Under the pieces are notes generated by a model. It had not been told where the DNA came from. It worked only from the letters and a program-made list of their open reading frames with translations, and searched no databases. The position numbers and the translations under genes are program-made. A stretch of 62,277 nt of DNA from NCBI GenBank assembly GCA_947594855.1, contig CANQEL010000013.1, positions 1-62,277 of the forward strand, read 5' to 3'. Positions 17,008 through 25,950 of the stretch are shown piece by piece (positions within the stretch are counted from its first letter, which is position 1; each line of letters opens with the position of its first letter). The stretch comes from an uncultured Lachnospiraceae bacterium. GTDB taxonomy: Bacteria > Bacillota > Clostridia > Lachnospirales > Lachnospiraceae.

Positions 17008-17060
17008 ATAATTGTATTTATTCTTTTTCAATGCCGCATGACGGCGTTTGGCCTACAGCA

Positions 17061-17096
17061 AAAGGGGCCGACCCTTTCGGGCCGGTCCCTTTTTTT
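17061..17096 (+). terminator. Strong rho-independent terminator of the aldo/keto reductase gene
   Basis: A 14-bp GC-rich stem (AAAGGGGCCGACCC pairing with GGGCCGGTCCCTTT, one mismatch and one G-U) with loop TTTC, followed by a run of T. Confidence 0.9.
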
Positions 17097-17182
17097 AACA
17101 AGCATCAAGCGTATGAAAATGCCTTGTTTACAATTCTTAAATTCCCAAATCAAAACAATTAAGAAAAGTTTAAAACTACTTT

Positions 17183-20100
17183 TTATTTAGGAACTGCTTT
17201 AATATAATATAGAGTCATGTCAACATTCGGGTCTTGATTTTGAACCAAAAGTCTTACCGGTTTTTTACCCTGAGGTACAGTAATCGTAGCTGTATCACTC
17301 CATCCTCCAAGATAAGTAGCCGTATCAGTACTATCGTCAAATTTCAAAACTACTTGTACTCCTTTTCGTTCATGGTTTGCATCTTCTGATATAACTTTTA
17401 CCTGATAAGCTCCAGCATCTTTGAACTCTTCAGTTATATTTATACCAGATCCTGTATAAGCACCACCACCAAAGTGAGCGGTTATAGAACCATCTCCATT
17501 CTTTGTAGTACCTGAAGTTCCTGGCCATTCAAATTTTTCCATATCCATGTATACCTTTTTCACAAAACGTATATACTTAACATTAAGTGTTTCAGGCAGT
17601 TTGTCTGTTGTAGCTGTAATTGTAATATAAGCCATGGATTTTCCTTTTTCCAAATCGCCAAATCCATATTTTGATTGTGACGGGAACTGTCCACCACCCC
17701 ACTGCGTACCATTCAGCGGCTGATTATTGGCATCAAGAACTTTTACACAATAAGCATCTGTATGCTCAGCTCCGCCATAATTTGTTGTAACAAAGGTCTC
17801 CACATATTCGTACTGTGCATAATCTGCAGGTACAGGAATCCTTATACCTGTATACTGATTTGTACAAGTAACTGTTAAACTTCCATCTGAATTAATAGAT
17901 TTTGCAATACCTGCACCCTCATCAACTGCTGTATTCAAATCCAAATAATCTCCGCCCTGTGCTTCAACAGTAACGGTATATGTTGTATTTGCATCTACCA
18001 TTATCTTTATTACAGCGCTTCCTGCATTTGTTGTTACGCCTGTGATAGTAAGCTTGTTTCCACTTGCATCTACTGTTGCAAAGTCTGTATCAGTAGATAC
18101 TATTGAGTAGAACTTGCTTACATCTATCTTATCAGTGAAGTCGTCGCCATACTGATCTTTTGCGCCTACTGTAAGTTCAATAGATGTGTTGTAAGCAATC
18201 AGCATTGACGTTCCCTTAAGGTCTGTCTTCTTCTGATCATCCGACTTATAGATAGTATATGTTCCTGCCTTAGCTACAGGTGCCGCACTGCTTACCGGTA
18301 CATCAAGCGTTGCGATTACGTTATCTCCAGGTGTAAAATGCAGTTTAACAGTTAATTTACCTGTTGTCTTTCCTTTAGCAGTATTTACTTTTATTGTACT
18401 ACCGTCTACCGTAGTAGTTACATCTGTTCCCGATGCACTCCATATCATGCCTTCGGTCAGTGATGAAGCACCGGCTATTTCTTTTCCGTCAGCGTCATAT
18501 GCTTTGAATTTGAAATTCAATGGGGTAGCTTCTTCTCCATCTGCTGCTACTTTCACATAATCTGCACCCTGCTTTAAGATGTTTTCAAGTTCAATTCTTG
18601 CGATAAGCTTAGAAGCAACATCTGCCTTAAGAGTGAAGGAAGCCTGTATATCCTTTTCTGAATATCCTGCTTTTCCATCATTATCCACATATGCGATAAC
18701 CGTATATGTTCCGGATACGCTTGCTGATACGCTTATCGGGAATGCATTTGCTTTTCCATCGAAGTCTCTTATTTCTATTTCAGCCATCTTAGATGCGTCT
18801 TTGCCGCCTGCATCCATTACAATAACTTTAAGATTAGCTTTATTATTCATAGGTGCGCCATACTGATCTTTTAATGTAACATTGTTGATAACTGCCACAC
18901 CTTTCAGTGCTGTAAGCGCTGCGCTGCTAAATGCAAGGCTGTTTTCCTTACGAGCCGGTTTTACTGTTATCTTCAGGGTAACTGCTTCAAAATGAGCCGG
19001 ATTACTCGTGCTCTCAATTTTTACTTCTTTTACTACATCTTTCGTTACTCCCTTGTTACTTGTAAATCCAATTGCAACTACCTGGTCTGTATCTGCGGTT
19101 GCTTCCTGTGCAGGTCCCTGCTGGGATGCAACTGTCTTATAATACTTCACTGAAAGATCGGCAACCTGCGGTAATTTAACTTCCGCTAATGTCAGTTTAT
19201 AATCTTTACCATACTGGTCTTTTGCCTTAAGCGTTACCGTAACAGGAGCTGCATCTTTATCAATTACATCAGCTGCATCTTTCTCTGCCGTAATTTCCGC
19301 TGCATAACGCTTAGGTGCAACTTTCGTTTCTACTTCGGCTGATACTGTTCCGCTGGAAAGTGTAACTTTCGTTGAACCTTCTTTCAGACCATTTACTTTC
19401 AGCTTACCTTTTGCTGCTTCAGTTACTGCCAGAACTTCTGCATTACCAACAGAATATTTGATTTCAGCATCTGCCGTAATATTTTCGTTCTGGTCATTTA
19501 TAACTTCATATGTTGTCTCTGCCGAATCTTCTGCCGTAATCTCGTTTTCATCAAAAGCAGCAATATTAATACTGCTTACTTTCTGTGACGGAGCAGATTC
19601 ATACACTATTTCGTCTGATTTAACCGTTTCTTTTGAAAACTCTTTCTTACCGGCATCATAACTTCCCTTGTATATGACAAATTTTAACTTGTTCTTTTTG
19701 CCGTTTGCTTTTGCTTTTACCGTAACAAAGATTTTTCCTACATCTTTTCCTGTGCCATCAGTCAGTACCGGTGTTTCAAAGCTGTCAGCGCCCTCGTTTA
19801 CAAGAATACTAAGGTCAGCTGCTTTAAGTCCGGTTGTAGCAGGAGTAAGCGTTACTTCTGTCTTCTGCTCTTTATTGTTTGTTCCTGCTGACAAAGTTCC
19901 AACTTTAATTCCGGTAAGTTCAGCCGGTTTTGCAACTATAGTAATCTCTTTGCTCTTTGTATCGTCACTTGTCAGATATACCGTTACCTTTGCAGTTCCC
20001 GCTTTAAGAATCTTAAAGGTTGCGGGCTCTCTGGATTTCTTTGTAGTTTCATTTGTATCATCATTAAATTTCAATACGTTTGTATCTTCAATAACATATT

Positions 20101-21907
20101 TTACATTGTTATTCATATTTTTAAATTCAGCACCATCAGGTAATTCTAACTCATACATGAATTTATCTAACAACGTCGGAGTCAATGTAAATGTATTGTC
20201 TGCCTCGTCAGGCGTCAGTACAAACTGAGGTTCTTCAGCTGTTCCATTATTCTTCATCTTTGCCGGTTTTGCTTCCAGTTTGGATACTTCTACTGCCTGA
20301 CCATATCCATCAGCTTTTTCCAGCGTAACTATAAGTTCGCTTGTATAAACTGTCTTATCCTTGTCTCCAAGACTGTTCTTCACGGTAATACTTATCGTCT
20401 TACCTGCTACCATAGCTGTATCGCCAGGAATCTCTACATATCCGCGCTCTGTTCCGTTGTTTACTATCCTGATTTTATTATCATCTGTTCTTCCGTTCAG
20501 AGGATAATTGGACTCCGGAATCTTTGCTGTCACGCTTAATGTACCGCCGGCTCTCATAGCTTCCTTAGCTTCACCGTACTGATCTTTTACTGTATAATAA
20601 ACTTTCAAACTCCTTGAACTTCCAAATGCCGGTGCCTTATCGTTAACAACAATAAACTCTTTAATAACGCTGGCTGCTTTTTCTGCTTTTGCTGCAGTAT
20701 CCTTTGCCATATCGTTTCCGGCTATATCTGAAAGGCCATTTATTACTATATTATATGTTCCTTCTGCCAATGCTTTTTCGGAAGAAATACTCATTGACTT
20801 CCCGTCTTTAGCCAGAGCTGCGCTCATTTTATCTGCTTCTTTGTCGCCGTTTTTAACGGTAACTGCCGGCTCGCCTTTCACTTTCTCATTGAAAGTTACG
20901 GTAATAGTCTTATAATCTGTCACTTCTGCCTTTGTTACAGTTGGCGCTTTAGCATCTACAGTAACCTTGCATGGTTTGGATGTAATATTTCCAACAGATG
21001 CTGTGATATTTGCTTCTCCTTCTTTCACAGCAGTTACAACACCTTCGTTGCTTACTGTTGCGATTTCAGTTTTGTCGGATTTCCAAACAATCTTTGCGTC
21101 TTTTATTTCTTTGTCTTCGCTATCAGTAACAACTGCTTTCAGCGTAACGGTATTTTTATCTTTTAACGTGCTGATTGCTGCTTCTGAAACGCTTATATCA
21201 ACTGATTTTACAACCGGTGTAGGAACAGGCGTAGCTGTTGCAGGAGCTTCTGTTGCAGGTACCTCTGTTGCCGGTACTTCCGTTGCAGGTACTTCCGTTG
21301 CTGGAGCTTCCGTTGCCGGTACTTCTGTTGCAGGTACCTCCGTTGCTGGAGCTTCTGTTGCAGGTACCTCCGTTGCCGGTACTTCTGTTGCAGGCACCTC
21401 TGTTGCCGGTACCTCTGTCGAATAACCACCTGTCTGAGGCATGTCTGTTACAGGAGCTGTTGTTGTACCCGTACCCTGCTGCGTTTGGTTCGGATCTACG
21501 GCAGCCTTAGACGTTACCTTACAGATAAGTTTCTTTTTCTTTACCTGACTGCTTCCTTTAACTGTATACTTTACAATAGCAGTAATTTTTGCTTTTCCTG
21601 CTTTCTTTGCTTTCAGTTTTACGGAAGATTTCTTCTTTTTACTGAGCTTTATTACCTTTTTTTTGCTTGTCTTCCACTTAGTGCTCTTTATCGTAACCTT
21701 TTTTTTCTTTATTTTTAAGGTATAGGATTTGTTACCCGCTTTGTTGTAATAAAGAGTTTTTCTCTTTACTGAAAGACCGGGGTGTTTTTTGCTTGCCGCA
21801 TCCGTAGAAAGAGGTACGGAAAGTGAAGACAGGGTCAGCGCTACAGCCGCCATAAAAGCTATTGTCCGGCGAAGCACTCTTGACGTTCTTCTGTTTTGCT
21901 TCTTCAT
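17183..21907 (-). CDS. Giant secreted surface protein with Lys-rich module, Pro-rich repeats and many Ig-like domains
   Basis: A 1574-aa secreted protein starting after AAAGGAGGAAG. The signal peptide is about residues 1-38 (twin-Arg-rich n-region, hydrophobic core, DAA-S). Residues about 40-135 are an extremely Lys-rich Ig-like module. Residues 163-227 are 13 tandem five-residue repeats of ATEVP/ATEAP type, a likely wall-spanning spacer. A Big_2 domain follows (about 234-325), then an SbsA/Big_5-like domain (TVTFNEKVKGEP, about 326-415) and many further Ig-like domains to about 1310. The C-terminus has two related beta-sandwich, carbohydrate-binding-like domains (NSDGSLTVTCTNQYTGIRIP and NGDGSITAHFGGGAYTGSGI). 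No LPXTG motif or enzyme domain is visible. Adhesin or scaffold role inferred. A four-copy operator array lies in its upstream region. Confidence 0.85.
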   Translation of the reverse strand: MKKQNRRTSRVLRRTIAFMAAVALTLSSLSVPLSTDAASKKHPGLSVKRKTLYYNKAGNKSYTLKIKKKKVTIKSTKWKTSKKKVIKLSKKKKSSVKLKAKKAGKAKITAIVKYTVKGSSQVKKKKLICKVTSKAAVDPNQTQQGTGTTTAPVTDMPQTGGYSTEVPATEVPATEVPATEVPATEAPATEVPATEVPATEAPATEVPATEVPATEVPATEAPATATPVPTPVVKSVDISVSEAAISTLKDKNTVTLKAVVTDSEDKEIKDAKIVWKSDKTEIATVSNEGVVTAVKEGEANITASVGNITSKPCKVTVDAKAPTVTKAEVTDYKTITVTFNEKVKGEPAVTVKNGDKEADKMSAALAKDGKSMSISSEKALAEGTYNIVINGLSDIAGNDMAKDTAAKAEKAASVIKEFIVVNDKAPAFGSSRSLKVYYTVKDQYGEAKEAMRAGGTLSVTAKIPESNYPLNGRTDDNKIRIVNNGTERGYVEIPGDTAMVAGKTISITVKNSLGDKDKTVYTSELIVTLEKADGYGQAVEVSKLEAKPAKMKNNGTAEEPQFVLTPDEADNTFTLTPTLLDKFMYELELPDGAEFKNMNNNVKYVIEDTNVLKFNDDTNETTKKSREPATFKILKAGTAKVTVYLTSDDTKSKEITIVAKPAELTGIKVGTLSAGTNNKEQKTEVTLTPATTGLKAADLSILVNEGADSFETPVLTDGTGKDVGKIFVTVKAKANGKKNKLKFVIYKGSYDAGKKEFSKETVKSDEIVYESAPSQKVSSINIAAFDENEITAEDSAETTYEVINDQNENITADAEIKYSVGNAEVLAVTEAAKGKLKVNGLKEGSTKVTLSSGTVSAEVETKVAPKRYAAEITAEKDAADVIDKDAAPVTVTLKAKDQYGKDYKLTLAEVKLPQVADLSVKYYKTVASQQGPAQEATADTDQVVAIGFTSNKGVTKDVVKEVKIESTSNPAHFEAVTLKITVKPARKENSLAFSSAALTALKGVAVINNVTLKDQYGAPMNNKANLKVIVMDAGGKDASKMAEIEIRDFDGKANAFPISVSASVSGTYTVIAYVDNDGKAGYSEKDIQASFTLKADVASKLIARIELENILKQGADYVKVAADGEEATPLNFKFKAYDADGKEIAGASSLTEGMIWSASGTDVTTTVDGSTIKVNTAKGKTTGKLTVKLHFTPGDNVIATLDVPVSSAAPVAKAGTYTIYKSDDQKKTDLKGTSMLIAYNTSIELTVGAKDQYGDDFTDKIDVSKFYSIVSTDTDFATVDASGNKLTITGVTTNAGSAVIKIMVDANTTYTVTVEAQGGDYLDLNTAVDEGAGIAKSINSDGSLTVTCTNQYTGIRIPVPADYAQYEYVETFVTTNYGGAEHTDAYCVKVLDANNQPLNGTQWGGGQFPSQSKYGFGDLEKGKSMAYITITATTDKLPETLNVKYIRFVKKVYMDMEKFEWPGTSGTTKNGDGSITAHFGGGAYTGSGINITEEFKDAGAYQVKVISEDANHERKGVQVVLKFDDSTDTATYLGGWSDTATITVPQGKKPVRLLVQNQDPNVDMTLYYIKAVPK
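21227..21421 (-). repeat. 13 tandem 15-bp repeats encoding ATEVP/ATEAP
   Basis: In-frame minisatellite in the giant surface-protein gene. Units differ mainly at the fourth residue (V or A) and at third codon positions. Such arrays change unit number by slippage or recombination, altering spacer length without a frameshift. Confidence 0.9.
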
Positions 21908-22090
21908 TGTTATTCTTCCTCCTTTAAATTTAGCCTGTTAAGGCTTTTTCATAGTTATGCACAGATTTAAAGTCTAAATGATTCATCATATCCGACTATC
22001 ATTTAACTATCGGAGTAGTATAGGCTAACTCTACGATATATCACTTACCCCACTCCTTTCTTCCGCAGCATAAAATTAGAATCCTTTCTA

Positions 22091-22119
22091 TTGACATACT
22101 ACAGACGATATCCTAAAAT
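22091..22119 (+). promoter_or_regulatory. Consensus promoter with an operator in its spacer (toward the XRE gene)
   Basis: TTGACA (22091-22096), 17-nt spacer, TAAAAT (22114-22119). The 12-bp motif AGACGATATCCT occupies 22103-22114, between -35 and -10, so a bound repressor would block polymerase. A weaker copy of the same geometry lies exactly 100 bp downstream: TTGCCA at 22191, then 6 nt, then the motif at 22203. Confidence 0.6.
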
Positions 22120-22214
22120 GAAGTTATTCAGACAACATCAAAGAATATCGTCTATATTTATGCCTTTTTCAATAGAAGATATTCTATCCATTGCCATTAT
22201 ATAGAAGATATTCT
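22103..22214. promoter_or_regulatory. Array of four operator-like 12-bp motifs
   Basis: The motif AGAMGATATYCT occurs at 22103-22114 (+, AGACGATATCCT), 22142-22153 (-, AGACGATATTCT), 22174-22185 (+, AGAAGATATTCT) and 22203-22214 (+, AGAAGATATTCT). Each is a partial palindrome with AGA/TCT ends. The array lies between the giant surface-protein gene (start 21907) and the XRE gene (start 22274), the natural place for operators of that regulator. The rest of the 366-bp gap (21908-22090) shows no further clear signal. Confidence 0.6.
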
Positions 22215-22273
22215 AGTTTGTCAAGCTATCTTTTTAATATTTTCCAATTATTATTTGGGATGAGGAGACAAAC

Positions 22274-22600
22274 ATGAAAATAATCGAAAGAATCAGACTT
22301 ATTTGCAAAGAAAATGGTATTACTGTCACAGATCTTGAAAAAGAACTTGGATATAGCAACGGCTCACTTGCCAAAGCGAAAGACATTCCGTCAAGCCGTA
22401 TACTTGATATATCAAAAAAGCTAAATATTCCTATGGAATATATTATGACTGGAGAATATTCTGATCTTTTGTACAAAAATGATAACATGACCCAAAAAAT
22501 ACGAAATGACATCGAGCTTTCCAAAGCACTGTCGATATACTTTGAATTGCCGGATGCCAAAAAGAAACTCATTATTGAACTGATAAATATGTTAAACTAA
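22274..22600 (+). CDS. Small XRE-family (Cro/CI-type) transcriptional regulator
   Basis: A 108-aa protein. Residues about 1-60 form a helix-turn-helix domain (IERIRLICKENGIT, then LEKELGYSNGSLAKAKDIPS and ILDISKKLNIPMEYIM, the HTH_3 layout). The C-terminal ~45 residues are a short helical segment, probably for dimerisation. The ATG follows GATGAGGAG. It is divergent from the giant surface-protein gene, and the four repeats upstream are probably its own binding sites, so autoregulation and control of the surface protein are inferred. Confidence 0.85.
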   Translation: MKIIERIRLICKENGITVTDLEKELGYSNGSLAKAKDIPSSRILDISKKLNIPMEYIMTGEYSDLLYKNDNMTQKIRNDIELSKALSIYFELPDAKKKLIIELINMLN

Positions 22601-22677
22601 AAACAAAGAATCTTTATAACCTTCTTCTAAAACACCATTATTCCGCATAGATACTGCATTACTTTTTGTAGTTTATC

Positions 22678-23187
22678 TTATGATCTGCCGCAGCAGAATT
22701 TATATTTTTTACCGCTTCCACAAGGGCATGGGTCGTTACGGCCTATTTTCTTTTCCTTAACTATTGTTCCTGACGCTTTCTGCTCTTTATAAAGCTCTTT
22801 GCGGCGTTCTTCCGAAAGGAGCGCGTCCCATTCCGGAAGCGTATACAGCCACTCTGCCTTGCAGTCTACCATATTGTAATAAAGTTTTTCCGGATCAAAA
22901 CCAAGGTTTACTTCTGTTTCTTCCGTCATCGTTTCAATATCGTTAGGCTCTTTTAAGCTGTCATTTATTCCGTCAAGAAATCCTACCATATACATTACTG
23001 CAAGGTCATACTTTTCAGCAAGTTCCGCCACAGTACCGCGTACTACCTCATCAGGCGCCGAAAGAAGCTGCTTATATATTCCCTTTTCCAGTTCAAAATA
23101 TTCAGCCCAGAATCTTTCGCCTTTTTTTCCCTGCATCTCCTGGCCATATGCAAGGTCTCTCCATTTTTTTAATAAACTGTCGCTCAT
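22678..23187 (-). CDS. SEC-C motif protein of unknown function
   Basis: A 169-aa protein starting at ATG 23187 behind GATGAGGAG; a 7-residue upstream extension is rejected. The C-terminus has the zinc-binding SEC-C motif ([17 protein letters not shown]), as at the end of SecA. The body is helical and acidic, with [16 protein letters not shown] and [26 protein letters not shown], resembling a family of stand-alone SEC-C proteins in Lachnospiraceae. The tail may mediate ribosome or protein contact as SEC-C does in SecA; no specific role is known to me. Confidence 0.8.
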   Translation of the reverse strand: MSDSLLKKWRDLAYGQEMQGKKGERFWAEYFELEKGIYKQLLSAPDEVVRGTVAELAEKYDLAVMYMVGFLDGINDSLKEPNDIETMTEETEVNLGFDPEKLYYNMVDCKAEWLYTLPEWDALLSEERRKELYKEQKASGTIVKEKKIGRNDPCPCGSGKKYKFCCGRS

Positions 23188-23342
23188 ATTATTACTCCTC
23201 ATCAACAATATTTAATCGTAAGTTCTTAACCAAGCATAAGAATAACATTTTTTTCCCAATTGGGCAAGGCTTATTGAATAATTTTATCATATAATGTATA
23301 CTGTATCTGGTGTTTTTACATAATTTTACAGAGGTTTATACT

Positions 23343-23987
23343 ATGGCATTTGTTGTAACAGAGGCAATATTATATATCGTATTGCTTGCAATGGACATTA
23401 TCGGCATTACATCCGTATGGATAAAATACGCTTCAATATGTATCTGTTTTATTACGGCAATGTATCATTCCATAAAAACACATGAATATTTTATTTCAAT
23501 TGTTATGGCTTTTACATTATTTGCCGATACTTTTCTTCTTCTGCTTGACAGATATTATATTATCGGCGTGCTGTCCTTTTGCATAGTACAGACCTTATAT
23601 GCTGCATACATGATAAAACTGTCCAAAAGTAAAAGCACCTCGCCGCGCATATTCCTGTTTTTACTTGCCATAATTATTCTTATCATAACCGGCTCGTGCG
23701 ATATACTTTCCATAGCGGCGGCATGGTCATATACACAGCTTTTTATAAATGTGTTCCACGCCTTTTGGATACGAAAAAGGCATACGCACGGGACATTATT
23801 TGCAGCCGGATTATTATTGTTCCTTATGTGCGATACATGCGTAGGCTTAAATAACATCACAACATATTTTTCCGGTTTTCCGCTGCGGGGGATACTGGCA
23901 GGGGCAAACTTCCTTATGTGGGTATTTTATCTTCCGTCACAGGTTATTATTACGTATTCTTTTTACAATAAACGGAGGGCTTTATGA
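23343..23987 (+). CDS. YhhN/TMEM86-like integral membrane protein
   Basis: A 214-aa polytopic protein with about eight hydrophobic helices, starting at ATG 23343 behind AGAGG. It has the pattern of the YhhN (lysoplasmalogenase-like) family: an acidic residue in a helix followed by G..SF...Q.LYA (LFADTFLLLLDRYYIIGVLSF), and a second FLMCDTCVGLNN segment near residue 165. Sequence is diverged, so enzymatic activity is uncertain. The downstream DUF1461 gene overlaps by 4 bp (ATGA), indicating coupled translation of two membrane proteins. Confidence 0.6.
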   Translation: MAFVVTEAILYIVLLAMDIIGITSVWIKYASICICFITAMYHSIKTHEYFISIVMAFTLFADTFLLLLDRYYIIGVLSFCIVQTLYAAYMIKLSKSKSTSPRIFLFLLAIIILIITGSCDILSIAAAWSYTQLFINVFHAFWIRKRHTHGTLFAAGLLLFLMCDTCVGLNNITTYFSGFPLRGILAGANFLMWVFYLPSQVIITYSFYNKRRAL

Positions 23988-24667
23988 AAAAATTTGTTTC
24001 AATAATAATTTCAGTCATTATTTCAATCATAGCAGCTGCATTTATACTGTCATTTGGGATAGCCGCGCCAATTCTCATACGGCCTTTTTATTACTCACAG
24101 ATTGATTCGCTTGAAATAGTCCAAAGCACAGGATTTGACAGGCAGCAGATTATAGACGCATATGATGAAATGCTTGATTACTGCACAGGCATATCAGATA
24201 ATTTTGGCACCGGTACGCTGAAATATTCTGAATCAGGCAAATCGCATTTTGACGACGTAAAATCACTGTTTCTTTTAGATATACGGACGCTCATAATTAC
24301 TACGGTTATTCTTATTATATTTATAATCATATGCATTAAAACCGGATATTCACCTTATAAGTTCTTCGGGCATACGCCTTATTTTTATTCCGGCGCCGGG
24401 CTTATATCACTGGTTACGGTTACAGGGCTTATTGTAATATCCGATTTTGAAAATGCGTTTAAGGTATTTCATATGTTATTTTTTCCGGGAAAAGATAACT
24501 GGATTTTCGATGAAAAAACCGATCAGATAATACTTATTCTTCCGGAACAGTTTTTCTATAATTGCGCGCTTATGATTTTTGCGGTAATTATACTGTTATG
24601 CGTTATCTTCATTGCCACGAGCATAATCTCAAAGAAACGCGCAAAAATCAGACTTCGCCGGAATTAA
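23984..24667 (+). CDS. DUF1461/TIGR01906-type integral membrane protein
   Basis: A 227-aa protein with an N-terminal membrane segment, an extracytoplasmic loop and three further helices. Family-typical features seen: LDYCTG near residue 65, the SHFDDVKSLF motif (about 86-95) and FKVFHMLFFPGKDNWIFDE with ILILPEQFFYN toward the C-terminus. The family is named only as an integral membrane protein of Firmicutes. It is coupled to the YhhN-like gene upstream. Confidence 0.8.
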   Translation: MKKFVSIIISVIISIIAAAFILSFGIAAPILIRPFYYSQIDSLEIVQSTGFDRQQIIDAYDEMLDYCTGISDNFGTGTLKYSESGKSHFDDVKSLFLLDIRTLIITTVILIIFIIICIKTGYSPYKFFGHTPYFYSGAGLISLVTVTGLIVISDFENAFKVFHMLFFPGKDNWIFDEKTDQIILILPEQFFYNCALMIFAVIILLCVIFIATSIISKKRAKIRLRRN

Positions 24668-24674
24668 TTTACTG

Positions 24675-24703
24675 TTGACAAATCTGTTTCATCTGTATAT
24701 ACT
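24675..24703 (+). promoter_or_regulatory. Consensus promoter of the GntR-ABC operon
   Basis: TTGACA (24675-24680), 17-nt spacer, TATACT (24698-24703). The start site near 24710 falls inside the palindromic operator. Confidence 0.8.
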
Positions 24704-24717
24704 GTATATATACAGAT
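24691..24717. promoter_or_regulatory. 27-bp palindromic operator overlapping the GntR promoter
   Basis: ATCTGTATATA (24691-24701) and TATATACAGAT (24707-24717) are perfect inverted copies separated by CTGTA. A nested perfect 14-bp palindrome CTGTATATATACAG lies at 24702-24715. It covers the -10 and start site, as expected of an autorepressor site for a YtrA-type GntR regulator. Confidence 0.75.
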
Positions 24718-24732
24718 TGAGAGGAGTTACCT

Positions 24733-25110
24733 ATGAACATTTTTATTGACAACAAGAGCGGCTTGCCAATATACGATCAGATATACTCTCAAATCAAAGC
24801 CCAGATTATAAACGGCGAATTAAAGGAAGATGACGCGCTTCCTTCAATCCGTAATCTGGCTAAAGATCTTCGTATCAGCGTTATTACTACCAAGCGTGCA
24901 TATGATGAACTGGAAAAAGAGGGATTTATCTATACTATTGCGGCAAAAGGCTGTTTTGTTGCCCCGAAAAATATTGAATTAATCCGCGAGGAAAATCTGA
25001 AAAAAATTGAATCCCATATAGAACAAATTGCACAGCTTGCAGCCTCGTGCAGCTTAGATTGCGCTGATATCATTGAAATGATTAAACTGATAATGGAGGA
25101 CAATCAATGA
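24733..25110 (+). CDS. GntR-family (YtrA subfamily) transcriptional regulator
   Basis: A 125-aa protein. Residues about 1-75 are the winged helix (GLPIYDQIYSQIKAQIINGELKEDDALPSIR type), with the YtrA-characteristic N-terminus. The C-terminus is a short helical dimerisation tail with no effector-binding domain. YtrA-type regulators repress adjacent ABC-2 transporter genes and often respond to envelope stress. The stop overlaps the ABC ATPase start by 4 bp (ATGA). Confidence 0.92.
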   Translation: MNIFIDNKSGLPIYDQIYSQIKAQIINGELKEDDALPSIRNLAKDLRISVITTKRAYDELEKEGFIYTIAAKGCFVAPKNIELIREENLKKIESHIEQIAQLAASCSLDCADIIEMIKLIMEDNQ

Positions 25111-25949
25111 ATGTGTTGGAAATCAACGACTTGTGCAAAAGCTATGACGGATTTATGTTAGACCATTTAAACCTCGTTCTGCCGCAAGGCTGCATAATGG
25201 GACTTATCGGTGAAAACGGAGCCGGCAAAAGTACAACTATCAAACTTATTCTGGATATGATTCACAAAGACAGCGGAACAATCAGAATATTTGGCAAAAA
25301 CAATACAGATAATCTTAAACTCTTAAAAGAGGACATCGGGGTTGTTATGGATGAAGTCGGTCTACCGGAATGTCTTACCGCCAGGCAGGTAGGCAACGTA
25401 ATGAAGCATACTTTCCGCAACTGGGATGATGCAGAATATCTGCGGCTTCTAAAAAAATTATCGCTTCCGGACAACAAACCTTTCAAAGATTTTTCACGCG
25501 GCATGAAAATGAAACTCGGAATTGCCATTGCAATGTCCCACGGCAGCAAACTTCTTCTGCTTGATGAGGCAACATCAGGCCTTGACCCGGTAATCCGTGA
25601 TGAAGTCATAGAAATGTTTAATGATTTCACAAGAGATGAGACACATTCTATCTTAATATCCTCTCATATTGTTTCAGACCTTGAAAAGCTGTGTGATTAC
25701 GTAGCATTTATCCATAAAGGCAAACTTCTTCTCTGCGATGAAAAGGATAAGCTTCTGGCGCAGTATGGTATTCTGCACTGCGCATCAGAGCAGTTAAAAA
25801 GCCTCCCGCCGCAGGCAGTCAGATACAAAAAGGAAAACCCTTACGGTACAGAGGCTCTGGTGCTGAGGGATTCTATTCCCGCCGGTATGGATATAAGCCC
25901 GGTCAGCATCGAAGAACTGTTTGTATTCATGGTAAAGGAGGCAGGCTGA
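25107..25949 (+). CDS. ABC transporter ATP-binding protein (YtrB-like)
   Basis: A 280-aa ATPase with Walker A GENGAGKST (about residues 34-42), a degenerate signature FSRGMKMKLGI (about 131-141), Walker B LLLLDEATSGLD (about 150-161) and H-loop SSHIVSD (about 182). The C-terminal ~70 residues are a regulatory extension typical of ABC-2 exporters. With the next gene it should form an exporter under the GntR repressor. Substrate unknown. Confidence 0.92.
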   Translation: MNVLEINDLCKSYDGFMLDHLNLVLPQGCIMGLIGENGAGKSTTIKLILDMIHKDSGTIRIFGKNNTDNLKLLKEDIGVVMDEVGLPECLTARQVGNVMKHTFRNWDDAEYLRLLKKLSLPDNKPFKDFSRGMKMKLGIAIAMSHGSKLLLLDEATSGLDPVIRDEVIEMFNDFTRDETHSILISSHIVSDLEKLCDYVAFIHKGKLLLCDEKDKLLAQYGILHCASEQLKSLPPQAVRYKKENPYGTEALVLRDSIPAGMDISPVSIEELFVFMVKEAG

Positions 25950-25950
25950 T

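Noticed and set aside
20967-21425. Open frame on the plus strand with TSVAG repeats
   Set aside because: Mirror of the ATEVP repeat array in the real minus-strand gene; no ribosome site and no independent domain.
23251-23262. CCCAATTGGG palindrome upstream of the YhhN-like gene
   Set aside because: Short, with no second copy or clear promoter geometry; could be chance.
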